A stretch of DNA of 64,000 bases from an uncultured Pelagibacteraceae bacterium (GCA_902629585.1 CACORI010000001.1:62001-126000); one strand, 5' to 3'. Counted from the stretch's first letter, positions 53,557 through 62,293 are shown. The notes: generated by a model not told the origin, from the letters alone. A program made the numbers and translations.

Positions 53557-54750
53557 TTGATGTTAAGATATTTTTCAATATCTTTAATAACTATAATATT
53601 TTCTTTATATGCATTTGAAATTTATTTACCCTTTAAGGAAAAGTTCTCAAAAGAAAAACTTTTAAAAGATCAAATTTTAAAAGAACAATTGTATGAGAGA
53701 CAATCAGGAAAAAAATGGGATAAAAGAAAAAGACTTCAAGTTTATGATGATTTAAAACAAATAAATGAAGATATTGTCATAAGATCTCAACCTGCATATT
53801 TTTTAAAAAAATCTAACTATCCAATTTTTCCTTTATCTGGTATTTCGAATTCAGAAACAATTCATTGTAATGAAAATGGATATTTCTCAATTTATCAAAG
53901 CGATAGACATGGATTTAATAATCCAGATGAAGAATGGGATAGTGAAGAAATTGAATATCTTTTAATTGGAGACTCGTTGACTCATGGTTCTTGTGTTAAC
54001 AGACCAAATGATATTGCCTCAGTTTTAAGAACTTTATCTAATAAAACTGTTTTAAATTTAGGTTATGGGGGTAATGGCCCCTTAATTGAATATGCTGTTT
54101 TACGAGAATATCTAAATTCGAACATTAAAAAAGTTTTATGGATGTATTACGAAAGTAATGATTTATTTGAATTGGTAAATGAGAGAACAAATGAGAATCT
54201 TTTAAAATATCTAAACTCTATTAATTATTCTCAAAATTTAATAGATAAGCAAGAAGATATCGATAGTTTACTGAAAAAAAACTTTCAAGTCGAACTTAAA
54301 ACCCGACTTGAAAATCAAGTAATTAATAACGCCACTAAGATTAAAGATGATTATCCACTAAAATACAAAATTTTAAAATTTATCAGGTTAAATAGAACAA
54401 AAAAAATTTTTAAAAAAAAGGATACAACTTATGAGGATATTATTTTTAAAGAATTTGAAAAAATCTTGAAACTCTCAGTTGATTTAAGCAAAGCAAACAA
54501 TTCAAGATTTGTTTTTGTATATGTGCCTGAATACAGAAGGTATAGTGGTGAAAAATATTCAGATGAAAATTACGATAAAATTGTATCAATAGTTAAAAAA
54601 TTAGATATCAATTTTATTGATGTAAGAGAATTTTTTGATAATGAAAGTAATCCAAAAAATTTTTTCCCTTCCCAACCATTTGCTTGGCATTATAATATAG
54701 AAGGTTACAAAAAAATTGCTGAAACTATTTATAAATATACAAAAGGTTAA
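53557..54750 (+). CDS. Membrane-anchored SGNH-hydrolase-like protein
   Basis: A 397-residue protein: N-terminal membrane anchor (residues 2-23), a linker, then an SGNH/GDSL-like domain with the nucleophile block LLIGDSLTHGSCVNR (S140), the glycine/asparagine block NLGYGGNGPLIEYAV, and a C-terminal catalytic-type His in FAWHYNIEGYKKIAE. The domain faces the periplasm if the anchor is N-in. Such proteins add or remove acyl groups on glycans. Together with the DUF5989, carbamoyltransferase and diiron genes it forms the locus highlighted below. It begins 10 nt after xsc. Confidence 0.75.
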   Translation: MMLRYFSISLITIIFSLYAFEIYLPFKEKFSKEKLLKDQILKEQLYERQSGKKWDKRKRLQVYDDLKQINEDIVIRSQPAYFLKKSNYPIFPLSGISNSETIHCNENGYFSIYQSDRHGFNNPDEEWDSEEIEYLLIGDSLTHGSCVNRPNDIASVLRTLSNKTVLNLGYGGNGPLIEYAVLREYLNSNIKKVLWMYYESNDLFELVNERTNENLLKYLNSINYSQNLIDKQEDIDSLLKKNFQVELKTRLENQVINNATKIKDDYPLKYKILKFIRLNRTKKIFKKKDTTYEDIIFKEFEKILKLSVDLSKANNSRFVFVYVPEYRRYSGEKYSDENYDKIVSIVKKLDINFIDVREFFDNESNPKNFFPSQPFAWHYNIEGYKKIAETIYKYTKG

Positions 54751-54763
54751 ATACTAATTTAAT

Positions 54764-54913
54764 ATGAGTTTTATAAAAGAATTATGGGATTTTTTAAAAG
54801 TTAGAAAAAAGTATTGGCTTTTACCAATTATTATTTTCTTTTTTATATTTGGTGGATTGATAGTTTTAACTAAAGGCTCTGTGGTTGCTCCATTTATATA
54901 TACAATATTATGA
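54764..54913 (+). CDS. DUF5989-family mini-membrane protein
   Basis: A 49-codon gene. The product MSFIKELWDFLKVRKKYWLL and its end VVAPFIYTIL match the DUF5989 family, which is short, one-spanning, and encoded next to carbamoyltransferases and SGNH proteins in many bacteria. In the saxitoxin cluster sxtK is, as I recall, a comparable small protein linked to the O-carbamoyltransferase SxtI. It lies 13 nt after the SGNH gene and 21 nt before the next. Confidence 0.85.
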   Translation: MSFIKELWDFLKVRKKYWLLPIIIFFFIFGGLIVLTKGSVVAPFIYTIL

Positions 54914-54934
54914 AAAACTTTACTTAAAGTTTAG

Positions 54935-55915
54935 ATGAGATCATTTTTTAAATTAAGTTTAATTTATATATTTATATTTGAAATAATTTTTCAATTAACC
55001 ATTTTTTTTAATTTTAAATTTATAAAAATACCAGACTTATTTTATAATGGTTATTGTCACCAAAAATATTGGAATTTTAATCCAAAACCTATTTCCTTTA
55101 AAGATAATACAAAATATCATCCAATATTATCATTTGTAAAAAACGACGTAAATATTCCAACCTCTATTAATAAAAGTGCCATTATTGAAAGTAATTCATT
55201 TAATATAAAAAATATCTCTCTTTATGGTAGTTCATATATTAATCATGATGATTTTAAATTATTAATTTCTGAAAATGATAATTTTAATTTCAAAAATTAT
55301 GCACTAAATTCTTATGGTTTAGATCAGATATTTCTTTCTTATAAATTAACTGCACATATGAATCAAAATAGAACAATTGTGATTGGATTTTTGTTAGAGG
55401 ATTTAGATAGGTCAATCTTTAGCAAAAGAGATTACGAAAAAGTTAAATTAGAATTAGAAAACAATAATTTTGTTATGAAAAATATCCCAGTTGATATAGA
55501 TAAAATAGATAGTTTTAAAACAGATTTCTATTTATTCAAATTTTTAAAAAATTTTTATAATCTTTTCAAGAATGATTTTGATCCAAGACATGATGATTGT
55601 AAGCAAGAATATAAAGTAAAATTATTAAATTTTTATTTAGATGAGATTTATAAAATATCAAAAAAATATAATCAAAAATTGATTATTATTACTTTTAATT
55701 TAGAGGAGGATTTAACAAAATATCCAACCTGGAGATATGACTTAATATTAAATGCTTTGAATAAAAAAAATATACAACATATTGACTCGTACAAAATTTT
55801 GAAAAATAAATCTATTAATAAAGAAGATGAAATAAGAAGTTACTTTGGACTTGATAAACATAATAATAAAAAAAGCTTCAAGTATATTGTTGAAAATTTA
55901 TTTCAAAGTTTATAA
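54935..55915 (+). CDS. Second, divergent SGNH-like membrane-anchored protein
   Basis: A 326-residue protein with an N-terminal anchor (residues 6-30). The expected nucleophile motif is replaced by LYGSSYINHDD (G98-S99-S100), followed by NYALNSYGLDQI and ending with YFGLDKHNNKKSFKYI, whose DxH is placed as in SGNH enzymes. It therefore resembles a diverged SGNH hydrolase or esterase. It follows DUF5989 and overlaps the convergent mini-membrane gene by 6 nt. Confidence 0.55.
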   Translation: MRSFFKLSLIYIFIFEIIFQLTIFFNFKFIKIPDLFYNGYCHQKYWNFNPKPISFKDNTKYHPILSFVKNDVNIPTSINKSAIIESNSFNIKNISLYGSSYINHDDFKLLISENDNFNFKNYALNSYGLDQIFLSYKLTAHMNQNRTIVIGFLLEDLDRSIFSKRDYEKVKLELENNNFVMKNIPVDIDKIDSFKTDFYLFKFLKNFYNLFKNDFDPRHDDCKQEYKVKLLNFYLDEIYKISKKYNQKLIIITFNLEEDLTKYPTWRYDLILNALNKKNIQHIDSYKILKNKSINKEDEIRSYFGLDKHNNKKSFKYIVENLFQSL

Positions 55916-56071
55916 CGCTATATAAGTAAAAGGAATAATTGCTTTAATCACTGCAATTACACCTATAATCATTAAAATAAGAAAAAGTAAAAGAAATACC
56001 AAGAATTGTGTTGGAGGGGTATTTTTTCTTAAGCTACCTAATAAATGAAAAATTAAACTAAAAAATCTCAT
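55910..56071 (-). CDS. Mini-membrane protein linked to the carbamoyltransferase gene
   Basis: A 53-codon gene. Its ATG overlaps the carbamoyltransferase stop by ATGA, the strongest support that it is translated. The product has an amphipathic N-terminus (MRFFSLIFHLLGSLRKN), one long helix (about residues 23-43) and an end PFTYIAL that resembles the FIYTIL end of the DUF5989 protein on the other strand. A related small subunit (perhaps an SxtJ-type helper) is possible. Confidence 0.65.
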   Translation of the reverse strand: MRFFSLIFHLLGSLRKNTPPTQFLVFLLLFLILMIIGVIAVIKAIIPFTYIAL

Positions 56072-57774
56072 TTCCTTTTATATAATCCTGTCTCTGTAAG
56101 TAAATATTTAATTCCCATTCTTTCGATTGCCAAAAAAGCATCCTCTTTATCATAAACCATTGGATCTGAGGAAATATTAAAAGAAGTGTTAGCAACTACT
56201 TGAATTTTATGTTTGTTCAAACTCATTAATAGTTTTCCCAGTAAACTTTCTTCATCACAAATTTGTACTCTAGAGGTGTTATCAACGTGTATAACACCTT
56301 TAATTTCTTGTAAAACATTATCTTTCGGTGTTGCTGTTGCTCCCATGTGTGTATAACAATTCATTAATTTTTTTTCTAAATGAAAGTAATTTTCAGCGTC
56401 TTTTTTAAGCACCGCAGGTGCAGTTGGTCTGAAAATATTTCTTTTTTTAATGTCTGTGCTTAATATTTTTATTAATTCAGATTTATGAGCATTACATATT
56501 AAAGATCTATGTCCAAGAGCTCTTGGTCCAGTTTCAATATTTGAAAAACAAGTAGCAATAATTTGATCTTCAGCAATAGTCTCTGCAGCTTTTTCTATAG
56601 AATTATTATTACCTGCTATTTTTTCAAATACTAAATCATAAAATTCCTCACTAGACTTTACAATCCCAGGAAAAATATTTTTGTTTAGATTGTTCCTTGT
56701 TGCTGTTTTGTTGTTTTTATTTATAAATCCATAATATGCTGCTCCAATCGCTGCTCCTGAATCTCCAGGTGAGGGAGGTAAGTTTAATTTTTCAATAAAA
56801 TCTAAATTTGCAGCTTTTCTTACAGCAGAACTATTCATTGCTACCCCACCTGAAAATAAAAAATTCTTCTCACCAGTTAATTCATGAGCGTATTTAAAAA
56901 TAGCAAATAATAAATCCTCTAATAGTTTTTGAGCTGATGCAGCTATATTTGCATAAGTCTTGAAATCTTCAGTACCAACCTCAAAAGGTAAATCTGGTCT
57001 TCTAGGTTTTACACCTAATTCATCTACTAATAAGTCAGAGTAAGATCTATCTGTTCTTCTAACGTAATCGTAATACTTCGTATCAATGTATAATTTATTA
57101 TTTTCAAATTTAATAGTTTTACTTAAAATATCGTAATACTTTGGTTCACCAAAAGAGGCAAGACCCATCATCTTGTATTCACCTTCGTTAACTGCAAATC
57201 CTAAAAAATCAGTAATTGCTGAATAAAATAAACCTAAAGAATTCGGATATTCTGAACTCCATACATTTACAATTTCGTTATGAGATTTTACATGATGAAT
57301 AGATGTACAATATTTATCACCGTATCCATCTACCACTACAGATACACATGGAAACTCGTTATAATAATATAAAGCACTTAATGTATGACTTAAGTGATGT
57401 TCAGCATAAAGAATAGGAATTTTTTTTACATTTAAATACTTTGAAAGATCCATGTGAAATCTCATTGATGATCTCCAAGCATTTTTAAAATAATTTCTAG
57501 TTAAATCATTTTTTATAGGATTATATTTTACAGAATGTTTTAAAACTGTAATCCATGCCCTAACTGGTTTTTCATAAAAGGATATGGATGTTAAGTTTTT
57601 TTCAGATAAATCATAGTTCTTAATCATTTCAAGTAGACTTTGTCTTGGAAATGATTTGTCACCCTTTACTCTAGACAACCACTCTTCTTTTTTAAAATCA
57701 ATGATATTTCCATTTGAGTCCAGCAGAGCAACAGATGCATCATGATAATAGCCAGATATACCAAGATAGAACAA
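56068..57774 (-). CDS. O-carbamoyltransferase (NodU/CmcH/SxtI family)
   Basis: A 568-residue enzyme that transfers a carbamoyl group from carbamoyl phosphate to a hydroxyl. The N-terminal Kae1-like domain has LGISGYYHDASVALL and the metal-binding HHLSH (in YAEHHLSHTLSALYY) with VDGYGDKY. The C-terminal YrdC-like carbamoyltransferase part has ETGPRALGHRSL, FRPTAPAVL and VANTSFN. Length fits the family. It follows the diiron gene with a 3-nt gap and overlaps the mini-membrane gene. The acceptor is unknown. Confidence 0.92.
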   Translation of the reverse strand: MFYLGISGYYHDASVALLDSNGNIIDFKKEEWLSRVKGDKSFPRQSLLEMIKNYDLSEKNLTSISFYEKPVRAWITVLKHSVKYNPIKNDLTRNYFKNAWRSSMRFHMDLSKYLNVKKIPILYAEHHLSHTLSALYYYNEFPCVSVVVDGYGDKYCTSIHHVKSHNEIVNVWSSEYPNSLGLFYSAITDFLGFAVNEGEYKMMGLASFGEPKYYDILSKTIKFENNKLYIDTKYYDYVRRTDRSYSDLLVDELGVKPRRPDLPFEVGTEDFKTYANIAASAQKLLEDLLFAIFKYAHELTGEKNFLFSGGVAMNSSAVRKAANLDFIEKLNLPPSPGDSGAAIGAAYYGFINKNNKTATRNNLNKNIFPGIVKSSEEFYDLVFEKIAGNNNSIEKAAETIAEDQIIATCFSNIETGPRALGHRSLICNAHKSELIKILSTDIKKRNIFRPTAPAVLKKDAENYFHLEKKLMNCYTHMGATATPKDNVLQEIKGVIHVDNTSRVQICDEESLLGKLLMSLNKHKIQVVANTSFNISSDPMVYDKEDAFLAIERMGIKYLLTETGLYKRK

Positions 57775-57777
57775 TTA

Positions 57778-58524
57778 TTAAACCACACTATTTGAATTTG
57801 AGGACATTAAATTTCTTTTATCTTTATCTGGTATAGAAATTAAATTTACAACTTTCCCAAATACATTGATTATAAAATTTAATATTGGATCAAATATTTT
57901 ATTCAAAAACTTCAAATTTTTATAATAGAACATTCTGAATCTGTTTTTCATTTTTTCCCTTTTAAAGGCAATTTGTAATCTTGCTTCTGGAAATTTGGAT
58001 TCATAAAATTTCTTTGCCATTCCATGGTGAACTAATTCATCTTTTTGAATTGCTTCTAATGTTGCTTCTGAATCATCTGCATGACCAAGTTCATCATCCA
58101 TAATATTTTTTAAAGTATCAACAGATTTAGTGTCTTTTATTCTTTTACTTAAATAATCAAAAGACTCTTTTGCCAAATATTCGTTAGAATAGACAAATTC
58201 AACAAATTTTTTTAATGGAAATTTTTCAACTAAAAAACCTTCTTTATCAACATAGCCTTTTAGAATTACATTTTGTGGTGAAAATTTATATTCTCTTTTA
58301 AACTCTCCTACTCCATTTTTAACCTGGTTTGACAAAACCTGGAAAAGTAAACCAGCATGTCTATATTCATCTAATGCATGTCTAATGTAACCTAACTTTA
58401 GTTTTGATGAAGTAGTCTTTTTTGCTGCAGTAAGCATTTCTAATGCCGAACCATATTCTGCATATGCAAATTCAACCAGGGTTCCTAATAAATCCTGGTC
58501 TTTTTTATCCGGTGATATAATCAT
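57778..58524 (-). CDS. Ferritin-like diiron protein with C-terminal extension
   Basis: A 248-residue protein. A four-helix ferritin-like domain (about residues 8-165) carries the full diiron ligand set: E23, E53xxH56 (LDEYRHAG), E115 (SNEYLAKES), E145xxH148 (DDELGHAD). The last about 70 residues are basic and hydrophobic (RFRMFYYKN, IINVFGKVVNLIS), a possible membrane-associated segment. It heads the two-gene unit with the carbamoyltransferase. Substrate oxidation or hydroxylation before carbamoylation is plausible; peroxide-handling is the alternative. Confidence 0.75.
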   Translation of the reverse strand: MIISPDKKDQDLLGTLVEFAYAEYGSALEMLTAAKKTTSSKLKLGYIRHALDEYRHAGLLFQVLSNQVKNGVGEFKREYKFSPQNVILKGYVDKEGFLVEKFPLKKFVEFVYSNEYLAKESFDYLSKRIKDTKSVDTLKNIMDDELGHADDSEATLEAIQKDELVHHGMAKKFYESKFPEARLQIAFKREKMKNRFRMFYYKNLKFLNKIFDPILNFIINVFGKVVNLISIPDKDKRNLMSSNSNSVV

Positions 58525-58688
58525 AATTAAATATAAATTTGTTTCCTATTACCATATCATTAAAAAATATTCCTGCAACTTTTGAGGTTTCTTTCGTCGC
58601 AGCTGTAAATCTAAGATTTTAGATGTTTTATTAAAATTAATCTTTAAAATTTTAAACATTCGTTTAATTTTATAGTAGTCTACCTTCT
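58525..58688. other. Divergent promoter region with inverted repeats
   Basis: A 164-nt gap between the diiron gene and the FAD oxidoreductase gene. TTAAAC-ATTC-GTTTAA (58652-58667) is a perfect 6-bp dyad 22 nt before ATG 58689, and ATCTAA-GATT-TTAGAT lies about 40 nt upstream. The rest is AT-rich. An operator role for the dyad is possible; no regulator is adjacent. Confidence 0.45.
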
Positions 58689-59993
58689 ATGACAGTTATC
58701 AATGACTATAATTGTAGTTGGGTGAATGATCTGTGTAAAAGGAGTAATATAAAGATACTCTCATCAGATTTAAATTGTGAATGGTTGATTATTGGTGCTG
58801 GCTATACAGGTTTGTCAGCTGCAAGAAAGTTAGGCCAACTTTATCCAAATCAAAAGATATTATTAGTAGATGCTCAATTGGCAGGTGAGGGTGCAAGTTC
58901 AAGAAATTCAGGTTATTTAGTTGATACAACTCTTAATGATGGTTTTACTTCTAATAAAGAATTAGAAAATTATAAAAAAAAGTCTGATATTTATAAATTG
59001 GGAATAGATGCAGTTAAAAAATTTATAAAAGAGTATCAAGTTGATTGTGATTGGAACGAGTGTGGAAAATATTTTGCATCCTCTAACCCCAAAGATGAAA
59101 ACATTTTAAAAAATTTCTCTAAAACTCTCTCTAATTTGAAATTTGAGCATAACTTGTTATCTAATAAAGATCTTACCAATAGATTAGGAACTAAATTTTA
59201 TAATATTGCGCTTTATACAAAAGGAGGAATTTTATTGCATCCAGGAAAGTTAGTAAGAGCAATGATTGATACATTGCCTGAGAATGTAATACTTTATGAG
59301 AATTCATTTTTATTAAAATGGAAAAAGATTGATGGTTTAATAAATTGCAATTTTAAAAATGGCTCAATAAATTCAAAAAAAATAATCTTTGCAACTAATG
59401 GATTTCTTAAATCACTTGGTATCAAAGCAAATTATAATTTTCCAATTACTTTAACTGCAAGTATGACAAGGCCTTTAACTGAAAAAGAATTTACATCAAT
59501 TGGTGAACCTAAAGAGTGGGGTGTTTTACCCGTCAGACCAATGGGTGCGACGATTAGAATGACCAAAGATAGAAGAATTTTAATAAGAAATACCGCAGAG
59601 GTTCACAATCCTTACCAGATGTCTAAATCTAATTTGGAAAAAAGATCTATAAAGCAAAAAATTGGTATAAAAAAAAGATTTCCTCAATTACCAGATGATT
59701 TAATTCAATCAACTTGGTCAGGAATTGTTTCAAGAACTAGAAATAGTTCTCAAATTTTTGAAAAAATTGATGAAAATATATTTGTTGCAGGTTGTTATAA
59801 TGGTTCAGGTATTGGAGTAGGGACATTGTTTGGTGAACAAATTGCTATTAAGGCTAGTAATGAACACACAAAAGAAATTGAAACTATTGAGGCAAGAAGT
59901 AAACCAACTTGGCTACCACCACAACCTTTTCTGGATTTAGGAGTAAAAGCCAGACTTATGTATGAAAGGTTACGAGCTAGATCTGAAATTTAA
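58689..59993 (+). CDS. FAD-dependent oxidoreductase (DAO/gamma-glutamylputrescine oxidase-like)
   Basis: A 434-residue glycine/D-amino-acid oxidase-family flavoenzyme. The FAD motif is WLIIGAGYTGLSAARKLGQ near residue 32, the ASSRNSGYLVD block typical of PuuB-like oxidases follows, and the C-terminal GCYNGSGIGVGTLFGEQIA is the second FAD contact. Substrates of relatives are gamma-glutamylputrescine, sarcosine or other secondary amines. It could feed polyamine or methylated-amine nitrogen into metabolism. Monocistronic from the control region at 58.6 kb. Confidence 0.88.
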   Translation: MTVINDYNCSWVNDLCKRSNIKILSSDLNCEWLIIGAGYTGLSAARKLGQLYPNQKILLVDAQLAGEGASSRNSGYLVDTTLNDGFTSNKELENYKKKSDIYKLGIDAVKKFIKEYQVDCDWNECGKYFASSNPKDENILKNFSKTLSNLKFEHNLLSNKDLTNRLGTKFYNIALYTKGGILLHPGKLVRAMIDTLPENVILYENSFLLKWKKIDGLINCNFKNGSINSKKIIFATNGFLKSLGIKANYNFPITLTASMTRPLTEKEFTSIGEPKEWGVLPVRPMGATIRMTKDRRILIRNTAEVHNPYQMSKSNLEKRSIKQKIGIKKRFPQLPDDLIQSTWSGIVSRTRNSSQIFEKIDENIFVAGCYNGSGIGVGTLFGEQIAIKASNEHTKEIETIEARSKPTWLPPQPFLDLGVKARLMYERLRARSEI

Positions 59994-60021
59994 CCTGGGC
60001 GTTCTGTTGCCAGGTGCCCCA

Positions 60022-60141
60022 TTATAAATTCATATCAGACCAGTTTTTATCGTTGAACCTATCAAGCTCTTTTTTAGTAAAGGGTCTGAATAATACCCAA
60101 GCAACAACAATCACCATAGCTAAGAGAATTAATGTTTGCAT
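60022..60141 (-). CDS. 39-residue single-span peptide, hypothetical
   Basis: A 39-codon frame from ATG 60141, beginning just 3 nt after the M23 peptidase stop. One membrane helix (residues 3-18, LILLAMVIVVAWVLF) then a polar tail KKELDRFNDKNWSDMNL. It may be an envelope-localised micropeptide cotranscribed with the peptidase. Confidence 0.5.
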   Translation of the reverse strand: MQTLILLAMVIVVAWVLFRPFTKKELDRFNDKNWSDMNL

Positions 60142-60144
60142 AAT

Positions 60145-60948
60145 TTAGTTTATTACAGACATAGGATCCAGTCTAGTTTGAAACCAGTTAACCCTAAAAT
60201 CAAGATGTGGACCAGTTGATCTTCCAGTTGAACCAACTGTCCCAATTATATCTCCTTGATTAATTTTATCTCCAACAGAAACCATTACATTTTCGAGATG
60301 TGAATAAATAGTTGAAATGCCATGACCATGATCCATAATTATTGTTCCACCAGTATAATAAAGATCATCCTCTGCCATTGTAACAATACCTGACCCAGAT
60401 GATTTAATCATAGTTCCTTGTTTAGCAGCAATATCAATTCCATAATGAGGCCATTTAGGTTTGCCATTTAAAATTCTTTGACTTCCATAAACGCCACTAA
60501 TTATTCCTTCTACTGGCATAATAAATTGATTTTTGAAAAAAGGTAAATCAGAATTAATTGCTCTTGCCTCACCAATTTTATTATTTTCTTCTTTAATTCT
60601 TTTATAAACTGACTCTGGTGGAGTGACTTTACTTTCTTCTAAACCATCTATTCTTTGAATATTATATTTTCTCTTTAAGACTTTTTTAATAATTGTATCT
60701 TTTTTTCCATCAATTATTTTTGTTATAGTTAAATCAAATTTTCTATCTCTATCTATTCCAAAAACAAAATATCCTTCTTTTGATACTTTAACTTCTTTTT
60801 TACCAATAATAATTTTAGCTGATGGGTCTGTTAAACCGACTATAAAATGTCCTTGTAAAAATTTTCCTTTAAACTCAACAGCATAAAGGTGAGTGGTAGT
60901 AAAAAAAAATATTACAAGTAAAAATTTAGATATTATTTTGCAGTCCAT
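60145..60948 (-). CDS. Periplasmic M23-family metallopeptidase (LytM domain)
   Basis: A 267-residue protein with a signal peptide (about residues 1-24), an N-terminal beta-rich region and a C-terminal LytM zinc domain. The zinc residues are in WPHYGIDIAAKQG (H, D) and TGPHLDFRVNW (H), with IMDHGHGISTIYSHLENV between. The HLDFRVNW form is a known variant in this alphaproteobacterial subgroup. It likely cleaves peptidoglycan or regulates amidases. Overlaps the SDR gene by 16 nt. Confidence 0.9.
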   Translation of the reverse strand: MDCKIISKFLLVIFFFTTTHLYAVEFKGKFLQGHFIVGLTDPSAKIIIGKKEVKVSKEGYFVFGIDRDRKFDLTITKIIDGKKDTIIKKVLKRKYNIQRIDGLEESKVTPPESVYKRIKEENNKIGEARAINSDLPFFKNQFIMPVEGIISGVYGSQRILNGKPKWPHYGIDIAAKQGTMIKSSGSGIVTMAEDDLYYTGGTIIMDHGHGISTIYSHLENVMVSVGDKINQGDIIGTVGSTGRSTGPHLDFRVNWFQTRLDPMSVIN

Positions 60949-61700
60949 CCACCATCAACCAATAATGAAGTGCCAGTTATCATTGAAGCTGCATCAGAAG
61001 CTAGAAATACCACAGCTGAAGCTACTTCAGATAATTCAGCAAATCTTCCAAGAGGAATATTATTCAACATGTCTTTTTTAAATTTTTTGTCTTTTAAAAA
61101 TTTCCTAGTCATAGGAGTAACAACAAATGTTGGGCAAACAGTATTCACTCTAATATTATATTTTGCGAGATCTATTGACATTCCTTTTGTTAAGCCCTCT
61201 AAACCAAATTTATTCATATTATAAACACTTCTTATTGGTCCGCCTACATGACCCATTTGTGATGACATATTAATAATAGCACCACCCATTTTTTTTCTAT
61301 TTTTTGATTTTATCATTTTAAGCGCACATAGATGCGCAAGATTAAAAGTGGCTATTGTATTTATCTTAACCATATGTTCCATATCTTTGGTTTTCACTTT
61401 TGTAAAATGTGCTGGTCTATTATTACCAGCGTTATTGATAAGAATGTCTAGTTTGGACTGTTTGTTAATAATTTCTTTAATATCATTATAATTTGTAATG
61501 TCACAAACATAGGATTTACACTTTGTTTTAAATTTTTTTATTTTCTTTGAAACCTCATCTAAATCTTTTTTGGTTCTGCTAATAATTATTAAATTTGCTC
61601 CTGCTTCTGCTAGAGCTATAGCGCAAGCTCTACCAATACCTTTACCAGCACCAGTTACGATTGCAGTCTTATTTTTGAAGTTATAATTTTTTAAGAACAT
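60933..61700 (-). CDS. Short-chain dehydrogenase/reductase
   Basis: A 255-residue classical SDR. TGAGKGIGRACAIAL is the NAD(P)-binding motif, NNAGNN the structural motif, SSQMGHVGGPIRSVYNMNKF has the catalytic Ser-Tyr-Lys. Late residues SLLVDGGWTAK are typical of FabG-like SDRs. The substrate is unknown. Overlaps terC by 1 nt and the M23 gene by 16 nt. Confidence 0.93.
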   Translation of the reverse strand: MFLKNYNFKNKTAIVTGAGKGIGRACAIALAEAGANLIIISRTKKDLDEVSKKIKKFKTKCKSYVCDITNYNDIKEIINKQSKLDILINNAGNNRPAHFTKVKTKDMEHMVKINTIATFNLAHLCALKMIKSKNRKKMGGAIINMSSQMGHVGGPIRSVYNMNKFGLEGLTKGMSIDLAKYNIRVNTVCPTFVVTPMTRKFLKDKKFKKDMLNNIPLGRFAELSEVASAVVFLASDAASMITGTSLLVDGGWTAK

Positions 61701-62293
61701 TATAAAAATAATATTTTAATATCAGTGTAAATCAACTCAATAGCAACAATTAGAATTGCCAGTAAACCAGCCCATGCAATCCACTTATATTTCTTAATCC
61801 AATTGGAAATTAATGTTGCAGCTGTAGCCATCAAAACAATTGATAAAACTAGACCAAAAATTAGTAAATAATAATGATCTCCAGCTGCTCCAGCAACACC
61901 CAAAACATTGTCCAAACTCATTGTAAAGTCAGCTAATAAAATTGTCCAAATAGCTTTTAAGAAACTTGAATTGTCTACTTTTATATCACTTTCTTGATTA
62001 GATCCCTTCACAACATCAACATATAGTTTGTAAACTATATAAAGTAGAAGAAGACCACCAATTAATCTTAAACCTGTAATTTGTAGTAGGTAAGCAGTTA
62101 ATAAAGTTAAAATAATTCTTAAAATTACAGCACCACCTATACCCCAAAAAATAATCTTTTTTCTTTGTTCTAATGGAAATTTTGATGCGACCATCCCAAT
62201 GATGATTGCATTGTCACCAGCTAAAACTAAATCGATTAAAATAATTTGTGTTAGAATAGTAATTTGTTCTGGAGTAATTAAATCTGTGAACAT
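61700..62293 (-). CDS. TerC-family integral membrane protein (YjbE type)
   Basis: A 197-residue membrane protein with seven predicted spans. Two metal-liganding motifs are kept: IDLVLAGDNAIIIGM near residue 18 and LLADFTMSLDNVLGVAG near residue 120. TerC proteins export manganese or calcium and support secreted proteins. It overlaps the GMC and SDR genes by 1 nt each, so the four minus genes from 63888 to 60145 are one unit. Confidence 0.92.
   Translation of the reverse strand: MFTDLITPEQITILTQIILIDLVLAGDNAIIIGMVASKFPLEQRKKIIFWGIGGAVILRIILTLLTAYLLQITGLRLIGGLLLLYIVYKLYVDVVKGSNQESDIKVDNSSFLKAIWTILLADFTMSLDNVLGVAGAAGDHYYLLIFGLVLSIVLMATAATLISNWIKKYKWIAWAGLLAILIVAIELIYTDIKILFL

Noticed and set aside
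59995..60020. ACCTGG...CCAGGT hairpin after the FAD oxidoreductase gene as a tRNA or riboswitch
   Set aside because: Only a 6-bp stem with competing pairings and no tRNA arms; at most a terminator for the gene ending at 59993.
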